A stretch of DNA of 20,503 bases, from contig CALBQG010000122.1 in the NCBI GenBank assembly GCA_937899435.1, forward strand, positions 1 to 20,503. Direction: 5' to 3'. The position numbers were made by a program, and so were the translations under genes. This DNA is from UBA11540 sp003445125 (GTDB lineage: Bacteria > Bacillota > Clostridia > Oscillospirales > Ruminococcaceae). The notes beneath the pieces were generated by a model. It saw only the letters and a program-made list of their open reading frames with translations. It was not told where the DNA came from and ran no database searches. This document shows positions 6,938 through 13,724 of this stretch, piece after piece; position 1 is the stretch's first letter, and every line of letters starts with the position of its first letter.

Positions 6938-7829
6938 ATGGACTCAAGATATGAAACCGTTCTGGCTTTGGCGAAAAAAAGAACTTTACCAGAGCCGCCG
7001 AAGCGCTTTCCCTGACCCAACCGGCAGTCAGCCATCATATCCGACAGTTGGAGGAAGAACTGGGAGCGCAGTTGTTTGTCCGCGGAAAAAGCAAGGTATT
7101 ACCGACTGCACAGGGGGAAATCGTGATTAAATATGCCCGTCGTTTTCACGCAATGCAGGAGAAAATGCGCACGGAAATTCTGAATGTGGAACATCAGTTA
7201 ACCAACCTTCGCATTGGAATCACACACACTTCCGAAAGCAATATCATTACGGAAGTTTTGGCAAAATACAGCAGTGAAAACAGCGGCGTTGGTATTACTT
7301 CAATTACTGATACTATTAAAAACCTTTATGAAAAGTTGGAAAATTACGAGATTGACCTTGCGATTGTAGACGGAAAGCCACAGGGAGATCGCTACTCCTC
7401 CATCATGTTGACACCGATTATCTGGTATGCGTGATTGCCAATGAAAATCCCCTTTCCAAAAGAAATATCGTAACACTCAACGAGTTGAAAAAGGAACGAA
7501 TGATTCTTCAATTGCCGCAATCGGCTACGAGAATCCTTTTCGAATCTGCATTGGAGAGTATCAACGAATCCATCACAAATTTCAATATCAACATGGAAGT
7601 TGACAACATTGCAACCATTAAAGATCTGGTACGAAAAAATCTCGGAGTTTCCATTCTTGCCAAAAGTGCCTGCATGAAAGAAATCCACAAATTGAAGCTG
7701 AAGGTTTTACCGATTGAAAATTTGAGCATGATCCGCGAAACGAATATTGTCTATCACAAGGATTTCGGACACATGGAAGCGCTTCAGGAAATTTCCGGTC
7801 TTTACGCAAAATGTGTTTCACGAAGATGA
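6938..7829 (+). pseudogene. LysR-family regulator broken by two -1 frameshifts
   Basis: ATG 6938 follows GGAGG and reads MDSRYETVLALAKK. It then loses frame in a run of seven A (6974-6980). One frame back, the sequence resumes as NFTRAAEALSLTQPAVSHHI and continues the LysR winged helix and effector domain up to about 7410. A second -1 shift near GTTGAC (7407-7412) moves the rest, TDYLVCVIANENPL onward, into the third frame, ending at 7829. Adding one base at each site gives 894 bases, exactly 298 codons including the stop, a normal LysR length of 297 residues. The effector domain looks like a CysL/CbbR-type fold. Intact neighbours argue against general sequence error, but two single-base losses could still be assembly errors. 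The gene diverges from the antiporter operon it presumably controlled. Confidence 0.85.
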
Positions 7830-7838
7830 GATTTTCAA

Positions 7839-7874
7839 AAAAATAAGGCACCGCAAGCGGTGCCTTCCTTTTTA
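7839..7874. terminator. Bidirectional terminator between LysR and the CARF gene
   Basis: A 9-bp stem (7845-7853 with 7858-7866) closes a CAAG loop. It is flanked by an A-rich run on the left and by TTCCTTTTT on the right, so it can serve both convergent genes. Confidence 0.85.
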
Positions 7875-8993
7875 TATTTCTAAAAACCAATTGTTCAGCG
7901 CTTTCTGACTTTTCTTTCCGAAATTTGCAACCACTTCAATGCCCATCGCCTGCGCACGGCTGATTAACTTTCTCGACGAGCCTTCAATGCGATCAGCATC
8001 GGTAACGATCAGTACTTTTTTGACATATTTCCCTCCGAATCGGTTTGCTACGGCATTAAGCTTATAAATCTCATTATCATTGACTCTCCCGTTTTTGCAG
8101 GAAATATAAATCGGGCACAGCCCGCGCATCAGAATCACATCAATTTCGTTATCCACATTTTCTTTTTCGTCCTGATACTCCCAGTCGATATGCACATCGC
8201 TTTTGATGTCCGCAAAGCGATTGGCTTTTGCAGCCAAAAGGCAGACCATCAATTCCAAAAGTCTCCCGGACGTTTTCAAGCAGCGTTTGACCAAATCGGT
8301 TTTATAACGAATCTGCAATTCATTTCCTTCGGTATAAATCTTTAAAAAACCGTTGCTGACCAATTTCTTTAAAACCGTACTGCGCGCAATAACGCTTCGT
8401 GTGACATTCGGCGAGTGCAAGCGGGAAACCGCCGTATTCCATTGTTCGGCGTTTTCACGGCAGATGTCCCACATTCCCCGCATATCCGCTTCATGAGCGA
8501 GCATGTCCTCCGCATGAAAGTTGAAATCAAGCTGAGCTCTTCCTCCGTGCAGAAGAATACTGTCATCCACACTCAGATAGGCATTTTCATATTGCGGAAT
8601 GCAATGCGGATTGTCGCAATCAAAAATTCTTCCGGAAACTATGTCTGTAGAATGAATATGCAGCGGCACTTTTCGACGTTCCTCGGCTGCTACGATTCCT
8701 ACGGCAATCAGCTCCAGTTCACCGCCTCCGGTACAATCGATTACACATTCTTCGTTTTCTCTGAGAATCGAGCGTATCACATCGGCAATCTGCGTCACCG
8801 TGGAAAAATCAATCTGTACAAATTCGATTTTTATCTGAAAACCGTGTCTTTCAAACAAGGTTCGGTAAATCTTCTCCTGCTGATTTGCCCGCTGAAGATT
8901 GTGTCCCAAAAAAATTACCTTTTCGGGCTTCATTTTAAAACATCCGACAATGTTTTCAATCGGCGCTTCGTCGTAAAATTCGATCAAAGTCAC
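7872..8993 (-). CDS. CARF-nuclease, DUF1887/Card1-like
   Basis: The 373-residue product has the architecture of Card1/Can2-type effectors. An N-terminal Rossmann-like CARF domain (residues about 1-150) contains KVIFLGHN and VIDCTGGGELE, where D86-x-T-G-G is the ligand-pocket loop. A central wHTH-like linker (about 200-235, RSVIARSTVLKKLVSNGFL) follows. A C-terminal PD-(D/E)xK nuclease domain carries E283-x-D285 (NEIDV) and S298-C-K300 (YISCKNG), the metal and lysine residues of this fold. In type III CRISPR systems, cyclic tetra-adenylate binding to CARF switches on cleavage of nucleic acids. Start: GTG 8993, because a perfect GGAGGTGA lies 4 bases before it; earlier ATGs overlap the promoter. 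The gene is monocistronic, with a promoter and terminators of its own. No cas gene or repeat array is in the window. Confidence 0.88.
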   Translation of the reverse strand: MTLIEFYDEAPIENIVGCFKMKPEKVIFLGHNLQRANQQEKIYRTLFERHGFQIKIEFVQIDFSTVTQIADVIRSILRENEECVIDCTGGGELELIAVGIVAAEERRKVPLHIHSTDIVSGRIFDCDNPHCIPQYENAYLSVDDSILLHGGRAQLDFNFHAEDMLAHEADMRGMWDICRENAEQWNTAVSRLHSPNVTRSVIARSTVLKKLVSNGFLKIYTEGNELQIRYKTDLVKRCLKTSGRLLELMVCLLAAKANRFADIKSDVHIDWEYQDEKENVDNEIDVILMRGLCPIYISCKNGRVNDNEIYKLNAVANRFGGKYVKKVLIVTDADRIEGSSRKLISRAQAMGIEVVANFGKKSQKALNNWFLEI

Positions 8994-9012
8994 GGTATCA
9001 CCTCCCACTATC

Positions 9013-9041
9013 ATCATAGCAGATTTTTCAAAAAACTTCAA
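9013..9041 (-). promoter_or_regulatory. Promoter of the CARF-nuclease gene
   Basis: On the minus strand TTGAAG (9041-9036), a 17-base spacer and TATGAT (9018-9013) form a sigma-A promoter with an extended -10 (TGC just before the hexamer). It lies 20 bases upstream of the GTG start, so the transcript would have a very short leader. Confidence 0.7.
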
Positions 9042-9045
9042 TCAT

Positions 9046-9077
9046 AAAAAACGCACCCCGAAAGGGGTGCGTTTTTT
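9046..9077 (-). terminator. Intrinsic terminator of the ABC transporter operon
   Basis: A 14-bp perfect stem (9046-9059 with 9064-9077) closes a GAAA tetraloop and ends in a six-T run on either strand. It touches the stop codon of the ATPase gene and ends the ABC operon just before the CARF gene promoter. Confidence 0.92.
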
Positions 9078-9871
9078 CACGACAGAATCGCGCGATCATT
9101 GACAAATCCGTTTCCGCTGGCTTTTGTAAACATATCAAGAAGGTCTTCCACCGTCAGACGTTGTTTTTCCTCTCCGGAAACATCCACCACCACGTGCCCT
9201 TCGTGCATCATGATCAACCGGTTTCCGTGCTTAATCGCATCACGCATATTATGGGTGATCATCAAGGTAGTCAAATGATTTTCATAAACAATTTCATCGG
9301 TGATTTCCAATACCTTCTGTGCCGTTTTCGGATCAAGTGCCGCTGTATGCTCGTCCAAAAGCAGTACTTTCGGTTGATTCAGCGACGCCATCAGCAAAGA
9401 CACCGCCTGCCGCTGTCCGCCGGACAAAAGTCCCACTTTCGTAGAAAGACGATCCTCCAAGCCGAGGTTAATGCGGGAAAGGAGTTCACGGTAAAATCTG
9501 CGTTCTTCCGGTTTAATTCCCCAGGAAAGTCCGCGATTTTTTCCGCGGCGATTGGCAAGTGCCAGGTTTTCCTGGATTTCCATATCCGCCGCCGTTCCCA
9601 ACATCGGGTCCTGAAAGACACGACCGAGAAATTTTGCGCGTTTATATTCCGGCATCGCAGTGATGTCCACGCCGTCCACCAAAATCCGGCCGCTGTCGGG
9701 TTTCCATGTACCGGCAATCGCGTTGAGCATCGTGCTTTTTCCGGCACCGTTTCCGCCGATGACTGTGACAAAATCACCGTCATTCAAGGTAAGATTCAGA
9801 CCGTTGAGCGCCACTTTTTCGTTGATCGTCCCGGGATTAAAGGTTTTATGAATGTTTTCAAGCTGCAGCAT
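9077..9871 (-). CDS. ABC transporter ATP-binding protein, COG1101 (TrpZ-like)
   Basis: The 264-residue nucleotide-binding subunit carries Walker A GGNGAGKST at 39-47, the signature LLSGGQRQAVSLL, and Walker B with LLLDEHTAALDPKTA, a wording typical of COG1101. It powers the permease encoded just upstream. The ATG at 9871 is preceded by AAGGAGG and overlaps the last 14 bases of the permease gene, so translation is coupled. The open frame reaches further upstream to 9940, but that part lies inside the permease gene. It is the third gene of the operon substrate-binding protein, permease, ATPase, all under the T-box leader at 11780-12045. Confidence 0.94.
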   Translation of the reverse strand: MLQLENIHKTFNPGTINEKVALNGLNLTLNDGDFVTVIGGNGAGKSTMLNAIAGTWKPDSGRILVDGVDITAMPEYKRAKFLGRVFQDPMLGTAADMEIQENLALANRRGKNRGLSWGIKPEERRFYRELLSRINLGLEDRLSTKVGLLSGGQRQAVSLLMASLNQPKVLLLDEHTAALDPKTAQKVLEITDEIVYENHLTTLMITHNMRDAIKHGNRLIMMHEGHVVVDVSGEEKQRLTVEDLLDMFTKASGNGFVNDRAILS

Positions 9872-10757
9872 CCTTGTGTTCCTCCTTTTTCTTTGAAAAA
9901 TATGTCTTTTTCCAATACGGAACAGCAAGGAACACCGCAACCACCAATGCTGAAAGCATCTTCAGCAAATCGGTATCCAACCCAAGGAAAATTACCGTCT
10001 GATAGACAATATAATACACCACACCGCCCGCGATGACTCCCAAAAGGCGCACGGCAAAATTGCGGCTGATTCTGGAAAACAGTGCTTCACCGATGATCAC
10101 CGCTGCCAGACCGATAACAATGGCACCGCGTCCCATATTGATGTCGGCAGCGCCTTGGTACTGTGACAGCATTGCGCCCGCGAAAGCAACAATTCCGTTG
10201 GACAGTACAAGCCCGAGGATTTTGGTCATGTCGGTGTTAATTCCCTGCGCACGGCTCATATGAAGGTTGCAACCCGTCGCACGGATCGAGCATCCGAGTT
10301 CCGTCCCGAAGAACCAGTACAGAATTCCGATGATCAATACGGCGGACAGTCCCAGCACCAAAAAGGTTCTGCCGCGCTCAAGCTGCGATACCAGAAGAAA
10401 ATCCGCACGCGGATTGTAAGCCTGGTTGGCTTTTCCCATAATTTTCAGGTTCACCGACCAAAGGATCAGCTGTGTCAAAATTCCCGCCAGAATTGGAGGA
10501 ATCCCCATAAAGGTATGAAACACTCCCGTCACAAATCCCGCCAGCATACCGGCAAACAAAGCTGCCAGCATTGCCAGTCCGATCGGAACGCCGCGAGCTA
10601 CCAACACCGCGCACACGGCGGCGCCGGTACAAATGGAACCGTCAACCGTCAGATCCGCCATGTCCAGAATGCGGAAGGTGATGTACACGCCGATTGCCAT
10701 AATTCCCCAGATCATTCCCTGAGCAACTGCCCCCGGTAAAGCACTCATCCACCCCAT
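9858..10757 (-). CDS. ABC transporter permease, COG4120 (TrpY-like)
   Basis: The 299-residue integral membrane protein has eight or nine predicted helices. It carries FRILDMADLTVDGSICTGAA near the N-terminus, a conserved stretch of COG4120 permeases, which are distant relatives of the branched-chain amino-acid LivH/RbsC group. It ends in a basic tail (YWKKTYFSKKKEEHKDAAA). The ATG at 10757 has AGGAG about 8 bases upstream and lies one base after the stop of the substrate-binding gene; the ATPase gene overlaps its end. The tight packing shows a single transport complex in the cytoplasmic membrane. The ligand is discussed under the T-box entry. Confidence 0.93.
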   Translation of the reverse strand: MGWMSALPGAVAQGMIWGIMAIGVYITFRILDMADLTVDGSICTGAAVCAVLVARGVPIGLAMLAALFAGMLAGFVTGVFHTFMGIPPILAGILTQLILWSVNLKIMGKANQAYNPRADFLLVSQLERGRTFLVLGLSAVLIIGILYWFFGTELGCSIRATGCNLHMSRAQGINTDMTKILGLVLSNGIVAFAGAMLSQYQGAADINMGRGAIVIGLAAVIIGEALFSRISRNFAVRLLGVIAGGVVYYIVYQTVIFLGLDTDLLKMLSALVVAVFLAVPYWKKTYFSKKKEEHKDAAA

Positions 10758-10758
10758 A

Positions 10759-11727
10759 TTATTCTCCTATTGCTTCGTAACCATCAGGAATGGCGATTCC
10801 CAACGCTTCGCAGTTTTCTTTGTTATACTTTTTCGTCGGCTTCGCGGAATACTCAATCGGCATTTCGGAAATCTTTGCTTCGCCGGTCAGCACTTTTGCC
10901 GCCATTTCGCCGGTTTTGTAGCCGATATCGTAGTAGCTGATGCTCAGCGTAGCAATACCACACTTGGAACAAATGCCTTCCTCACCGGCAATGATCGGAA
11001 CTTTTTTGGGAAGAACCACATTGTTGATCGTATCGCCGCAGGATGCCGCCGTGTTATCGGTCGGGATATAAATCACATCACAGTCGGAAGCCGCCTTTTC
11101 ACTGACCTGCGCTACATCGTTGGAATCGGAGAACTTATATTCTTCGCAAATCAGACCTTTTCCCTCGAGAATTTCGCGGATCACCCGTGCCTGATAATCG
11201 GAGTTCGGTTCCGCCGAGCAGTACAGCAAGCCGATTTTTTTCGCAGTGGGAACCAAATCCAGAATCATCTGCGCCTGTTCGTCCAACGGTGCAAGATCCG
11301 AGGTGCCGGAAATGTTTCCGCCGACGGTGCCGTTAAAGTCTTTCAGTTTCAGTGCAACACCGTATTCGGTAATGGATGTGCCGAGAATCGGAATGGTAGT
11401 TGTGGCGTTTGCCGCCGCCTGCAATGCGGGAGTGGCGTTCGCCATAATCAGATCCACATTTTTGGAAACAAAGCTGTTGACAATGGTAGTGCAGGTGCTC
11501 GGCTCGTTTGCCGCATTCTGCTCGTCAAAAGTCACCTTGTCTTCGCCGAGAATGTCAATCAACGCCTGTTTGAAACCTTCTGTCGCAGCATCCAGAGCCG
11601 GATGAGTCACCAGCTGACAGATGCCGACCGTATAAGTGCCATCCTTTTTCTCACCGCAGGATCCCAGAGAAAGGCACAGTGTAAGCATCAGGCAAAGTGC
11701 CGTCATGAACGATACTACTTTTTTCAT
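10759..11727 (-). CDS. ABC transporter substrate-binding lipoprotein, COG2984 (TrpX-like)
   Basis: The 322-residue protein begins with a lipoprotein signal: KK, a hydrophobic stretch and the lipobox LGSC with Cys24 as the lipid attachment site. The mature part has the two-lobed fold of COG2984: YTVGICQLVTHPALDAATEGF, then LIMANATPALQAA, IPILGTSITEYG and IIAGEEGICSKCGIA. It should sit outside the membrane and hand its ligand to the permease. The ATG at 11727 has GGAGG upstream; the frame continues back to 11820 but only through the T-box terminator, so the longer version is wrong. It is the first gene of the operon. Members are often labelled for tryptophan; the leader here argues for tyrosine. 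Confidence 0.94.
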   Translation of the reverse strand: MKKVVSFMTALCLMLTLCLSLGSCGEKKDGTYTVGICQLVTHPALDAATEGFKQALIDILGEDKVTFDEQNAANEPSTCTTIVNSFVSKNVDLIMANATPALQAAANATTTIPILGTSITEYGVALKLKDFNGTVGGNISGTSDLAPLDEQAQMILDLVPTAKKIGLLYCSAEPNSDYQARVIREILEGKGLICEEYKFSDSNDVAQVSEKAASDCDVIYIPTDNTAASCGDTINNVVLPKKVPIIAGEEGICSKCGIATLSISYYDIGYKTGEMAAKVLTGEAKISEMPIEYSAKPTKKYNKENCEALGIAIPDGYEAIGE

Positions 11728-11779
11728 ACAAATTCCTCCTTGACTTTGTCCATTAAAAGCGTTAAAGCAACCCGGCAAT

Positions 11780-12045
11780 AAAAAATCCCGCATCGCTGTC
11801 GATGCAGGGACGATTTTCAAACCGTGTTACCACTCTGCTTCATTTTGTTCTCACAAACAAAACCTCATCAGGCAACCTCTATTGCCTTATCGATATAACG
11901 GTCGAACCCGTTGCACCTACTCAATTTCAATGCACAGCTCGCAAGAATGTATTTCTCATGCCTACTCCCCATTGCCTCACACCGACCGGCAACTCTCTGA
12001 AGGTCTTTGAGCATGATACTCTTTTCTGCTCTAACGCTTTTTATT
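11780..12045 (-). ncRNA. T-box riboswitch, tyrosine-type (UAC specifier)
   Basis: Read on the minus strand, the leader shows the parts of a T-box in order. Stem I has AGAGAGTT and GGTGTGAGG elements. Its specifier loop has AGTA on the 5' side and GAAATACATTC on the 3' side, placing UAC (Tyr) at 11951-11949. The T-box sequence AGAGTGGTAACACGG is at 11836-11822. A terminator hairpin (11786-11810 with a bulge, then six T) comes last, and the CGTCCC that can pair with it lies between. Uncharged tRNA-Tyr should stabilise the antiterminator and turn on the transporter genes. The whole 11728-12129 gap is this leader, its promoter and the spoIVA terminator. Confidence 0.93.
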
Positions 12046-12051
12046 GCTATT

Positions 12052-12080
12052 ATGTTATCACTCTTTTCCCCATTTGTCAA
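12052..12080 (-). promoter_or_regulatory. Sigma-A promoter of the T-box transporter operon
   Basis: On the minus strand TTGACA (12080-12075), a 17-base spacer and TAACAT (12057-12052) place the start of transcription near 12045, directly ahead of Stem I of the T-box. Confidence 0.75.
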
Positions 12081-12091
12081 GCATTTTTCAC

Positions 12092-12124
12092 AAAAAAAGT
12101 GCGCCGATTTTTTCAGCGCACTTT
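12092..12124 (-). terminator. Intrinsic terminator of spoIVA
   Basis: A 9-bp stem (12096-12104 with 12116-12124) closes an 11-base A/T-rich loop. It ends in a seven-T run on the minus strand, 6 bases beyond the spoIVA stop. Confidence 0.85.
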
Positions 12125-12129
12125 CCGAT

Positions 12130-13602
12130 TCAGATAATGATACAAATCAAGCCGTTGCATCCGTCGTTGATCACACGTTCCACCGTTTCCTGCAATTTCA
12201 GCCGTGCATCCGGCGGCATGCGGTACAGTTTATTGTGCAGTCCCTCATTGACCAGCTCATGCAGAGATTTTCCGAAAATATTAGAATTCCAGATCTCCTT
12301 CGGATTCTCCTCAAATTCTTTGAGCAGATACATCACCAGTTCCTCCGACTGCTTTTCACTCCCCACAATCGGGCTGACTTCGGTGGTGATATCCGCACGC
12401 AGCATATGAATGCTCGGTGCCTGCGCTTTCAGGCGCACGCCATACTTTCCGCCCTGTTTCACCATTTCCGGTTCTTCCAGCGTCAGCTCGTCAATCGTCG
12501 GCATCACAATGCCGTATCCCGTCGCTTCCACTTCATCGAGTGCGCTCTTAACTTTTTCATATTTTTTCTTAATCTGTGCAAGCTCGATCATGCACGGCAT
12601 CAAACCGGATTCTCCGTCGATTTCCAGTCCCGTAACTTCACCGAGAACCTTATAAAACAGCGAATTGGCAACGGTGATTTCCACCCGCGCATTTCCTTTT
12701 CCGAGGTCGATTTCCTTGATTTGCACCGTATGAATGTATTCACACCGTTTCAAGTCTTCCATACATCCGGAAACTTCGCGCACGCGATTGAGCGGTGCTG
12801 CGGTGGCGACAATCGAATCAAACACCGCTTTTTTCAGCCAATGATCTTTTTCCAGTTCGACGATCCATTTCGGCATATCGACCTGGATTTCCTTGATCGG
12901 AAACTCATACAGCACTTGCGCCAGAATTTCGCGGATATCCTCCTTCTGCAATTGCAGGCAGTTGACCGCCATTACAGGCACACCGTATTTTTCCAAAAGT
13001 TCCTTTTGCAGTAAAACGGCGCTCTCCGCTTTCGGATCGGCGCAGTTGAGAAGAACGACAAACGGTTTATGTATTTCCTTCAGTTCTCTTACCACACGTT
13101 CTTCCGCTTCCACATACTCCTCACGGGGAAGATTGGTGACCGTGCCGTCCGTGGTTACCAGAAGCCCGATCGTCGAATGCTCGCGGATAACCTTCTGAGT
13201 GCCGATTTCCGCCGCCATATTGAACGGCACCTCTTCGTCAAACCACGGAGTCATGACCATACGGGGTGCTTCATTTTCAATATATCCCAGGGCGCTCGGG
13301 ACAATATAGCCGACACAGTCGATCAAGCGCACATTGAATGTCGCGTTATCATCTACCGAAATTTTCACCGCTTCTTCCGGTATGAATTTTGGTTCCGTGG
13401 TCATGATCGTCTTTCCCGCTGCCGACTGCGGCAGCTCATCGGTGGCTCGGGTTTTGAGATATTCGCTCTGAATATTCGGCAAAACCAATTGCTCCATAAA
13501 GCGGCTCACAAATGTGGATTTTCCCGTCCGCACAGGTCCCACAACCCCGATATAAATGTCTCCGCCGGTTCGCGTCGCTATATCATGATAGATGTTTGTC
13601 AT
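12130..13602 (-). CDS. spoIVA: Stage IV sporulation protein A
   Basis: The 490-residue protein matches SpoIVA over its full length. It begins MTNIYHDIATRTGGDIYIG, followed by the Walker A motif GPVRTGKST (22-30), a LIDCVGY switch region, and the conserved C-terminal end DGCNGLICIII. SpoIVA is an ATPase that polymerises on the forespore surface in the mother cell, making the basement layer of the spore coat and helping the cortex form. The ATG at 13602 has GGAGG upstream; the frame extends to 13680 but crosses the promoter. A sigma-E-like promoter (13637-13665) fits the known mother-cell timing. The gene follows the sipL-like gene in the same direction, with a terminator between them, so each has its own promoter. 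Confidence 0.97.
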   Translation of the reverse strand: MTNIYHDIATRTGGDIYIGVVGPVRTGKSTFVSRFMEQLVLPNIQSEYLKTRATDELPQSAAGKTIMTTEPKFIPEEAVKISVDDNATFNVRLIDCVGYIVPSALGYIENEAPRMVMTPWFDEEVPFNMAAEIGTQKVIREHSTIGLLVTTDGTVTNLPREEYVEAEERVVRELKEIHKPFVVLLNCADPKAESAVLLQKELLEKYGVPVMAVNCLQLQKEDIREILAQVLYEFPIKEIQVDMPKWIVELEKDHWLKKAVFDSIVATAAPLNRVREVSGCMEDLKRCEYIHTVQIKEIDLGKGNARVEITVANSLFYKVLGEVTGLEIDGESGLMPCMIELAQIKKKYEKVKSALDEVEATGYGIVMPTIDELTLEEPEMVKQGGKYGVRLKAQAPSIHMLRADITTEVSPIVGSEKQSEELVMYLLKEFEENPKEIWNSNIFGKSLHELVNEGLHNKLYRMPPDARLKLQETVERVINDGCNGLICIII

Positions 13603-13636
13603 TGTTCTTCCTCCGCTTACTTGTGTTCTTTGTATG

Positions 13637-13665
13637 AATATATGCAGGAAACAAAAGGGGTATGC
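13637..13665 (-). promoter_or_regulatory. Candidate sigma-E promoter of spoIVA
   Basis: On the minus strand GCATACC (13665-13659), 14 bases and CATATATT (13644-13637) resemble the sigma-E elements KMATATT and CATACAnT at the expected spacing, about 35 bases before the start codon. The sipL-like gene has a closely similar pair. Confidence 0.5.
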
Positions 13666-13692
13666 CAACCTCACGGACAAAACTTTATCCGC

Positions 13693-13721
13693 AAAAAAGG
13701 CACCGACCCGGTGCCTTTTTT
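13693..13721 (-). terminator. Intrinsic terminator of the sipL-like gene
   Basis: A 13-bp perfect stem (13693-13705 with 13709-13721) closes a 3-base loop with six T at the end, 3 bases past the stop codon. It separates sipL from spoIVA transcription. Confidence 0.92.
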
Positions 13722-13724
13722 ATG

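Noticed and set aside
8994..9041. Upstream ATG start (9041) for the CARF-nuclease
   Set aside because: The extra 16 codons overlap the -35 and -10 elements, and the GTG at 8993 has a perfect ribosome site.
7872..9041. CRISPR array near the CARF gene
   Set aside because: I looked for regularly spaced 25-40 base repeats throughout the window and saw none; flanking DNA is a LysR pseudogene and an ABC operon.
11728..11820. N-terminal extension of the substrate-binding protein to 11820
   Set aside because: It would translate the T-box terminator and would hide the lipoprotein signal peptide that begins at 11727.
12007..13014. 335-codon open frame on the plus strand
   Set aside because: It is antisense to spoIVA, includes the T-box promoter and the spoIVA terminator, and shows no recognisable protein features.
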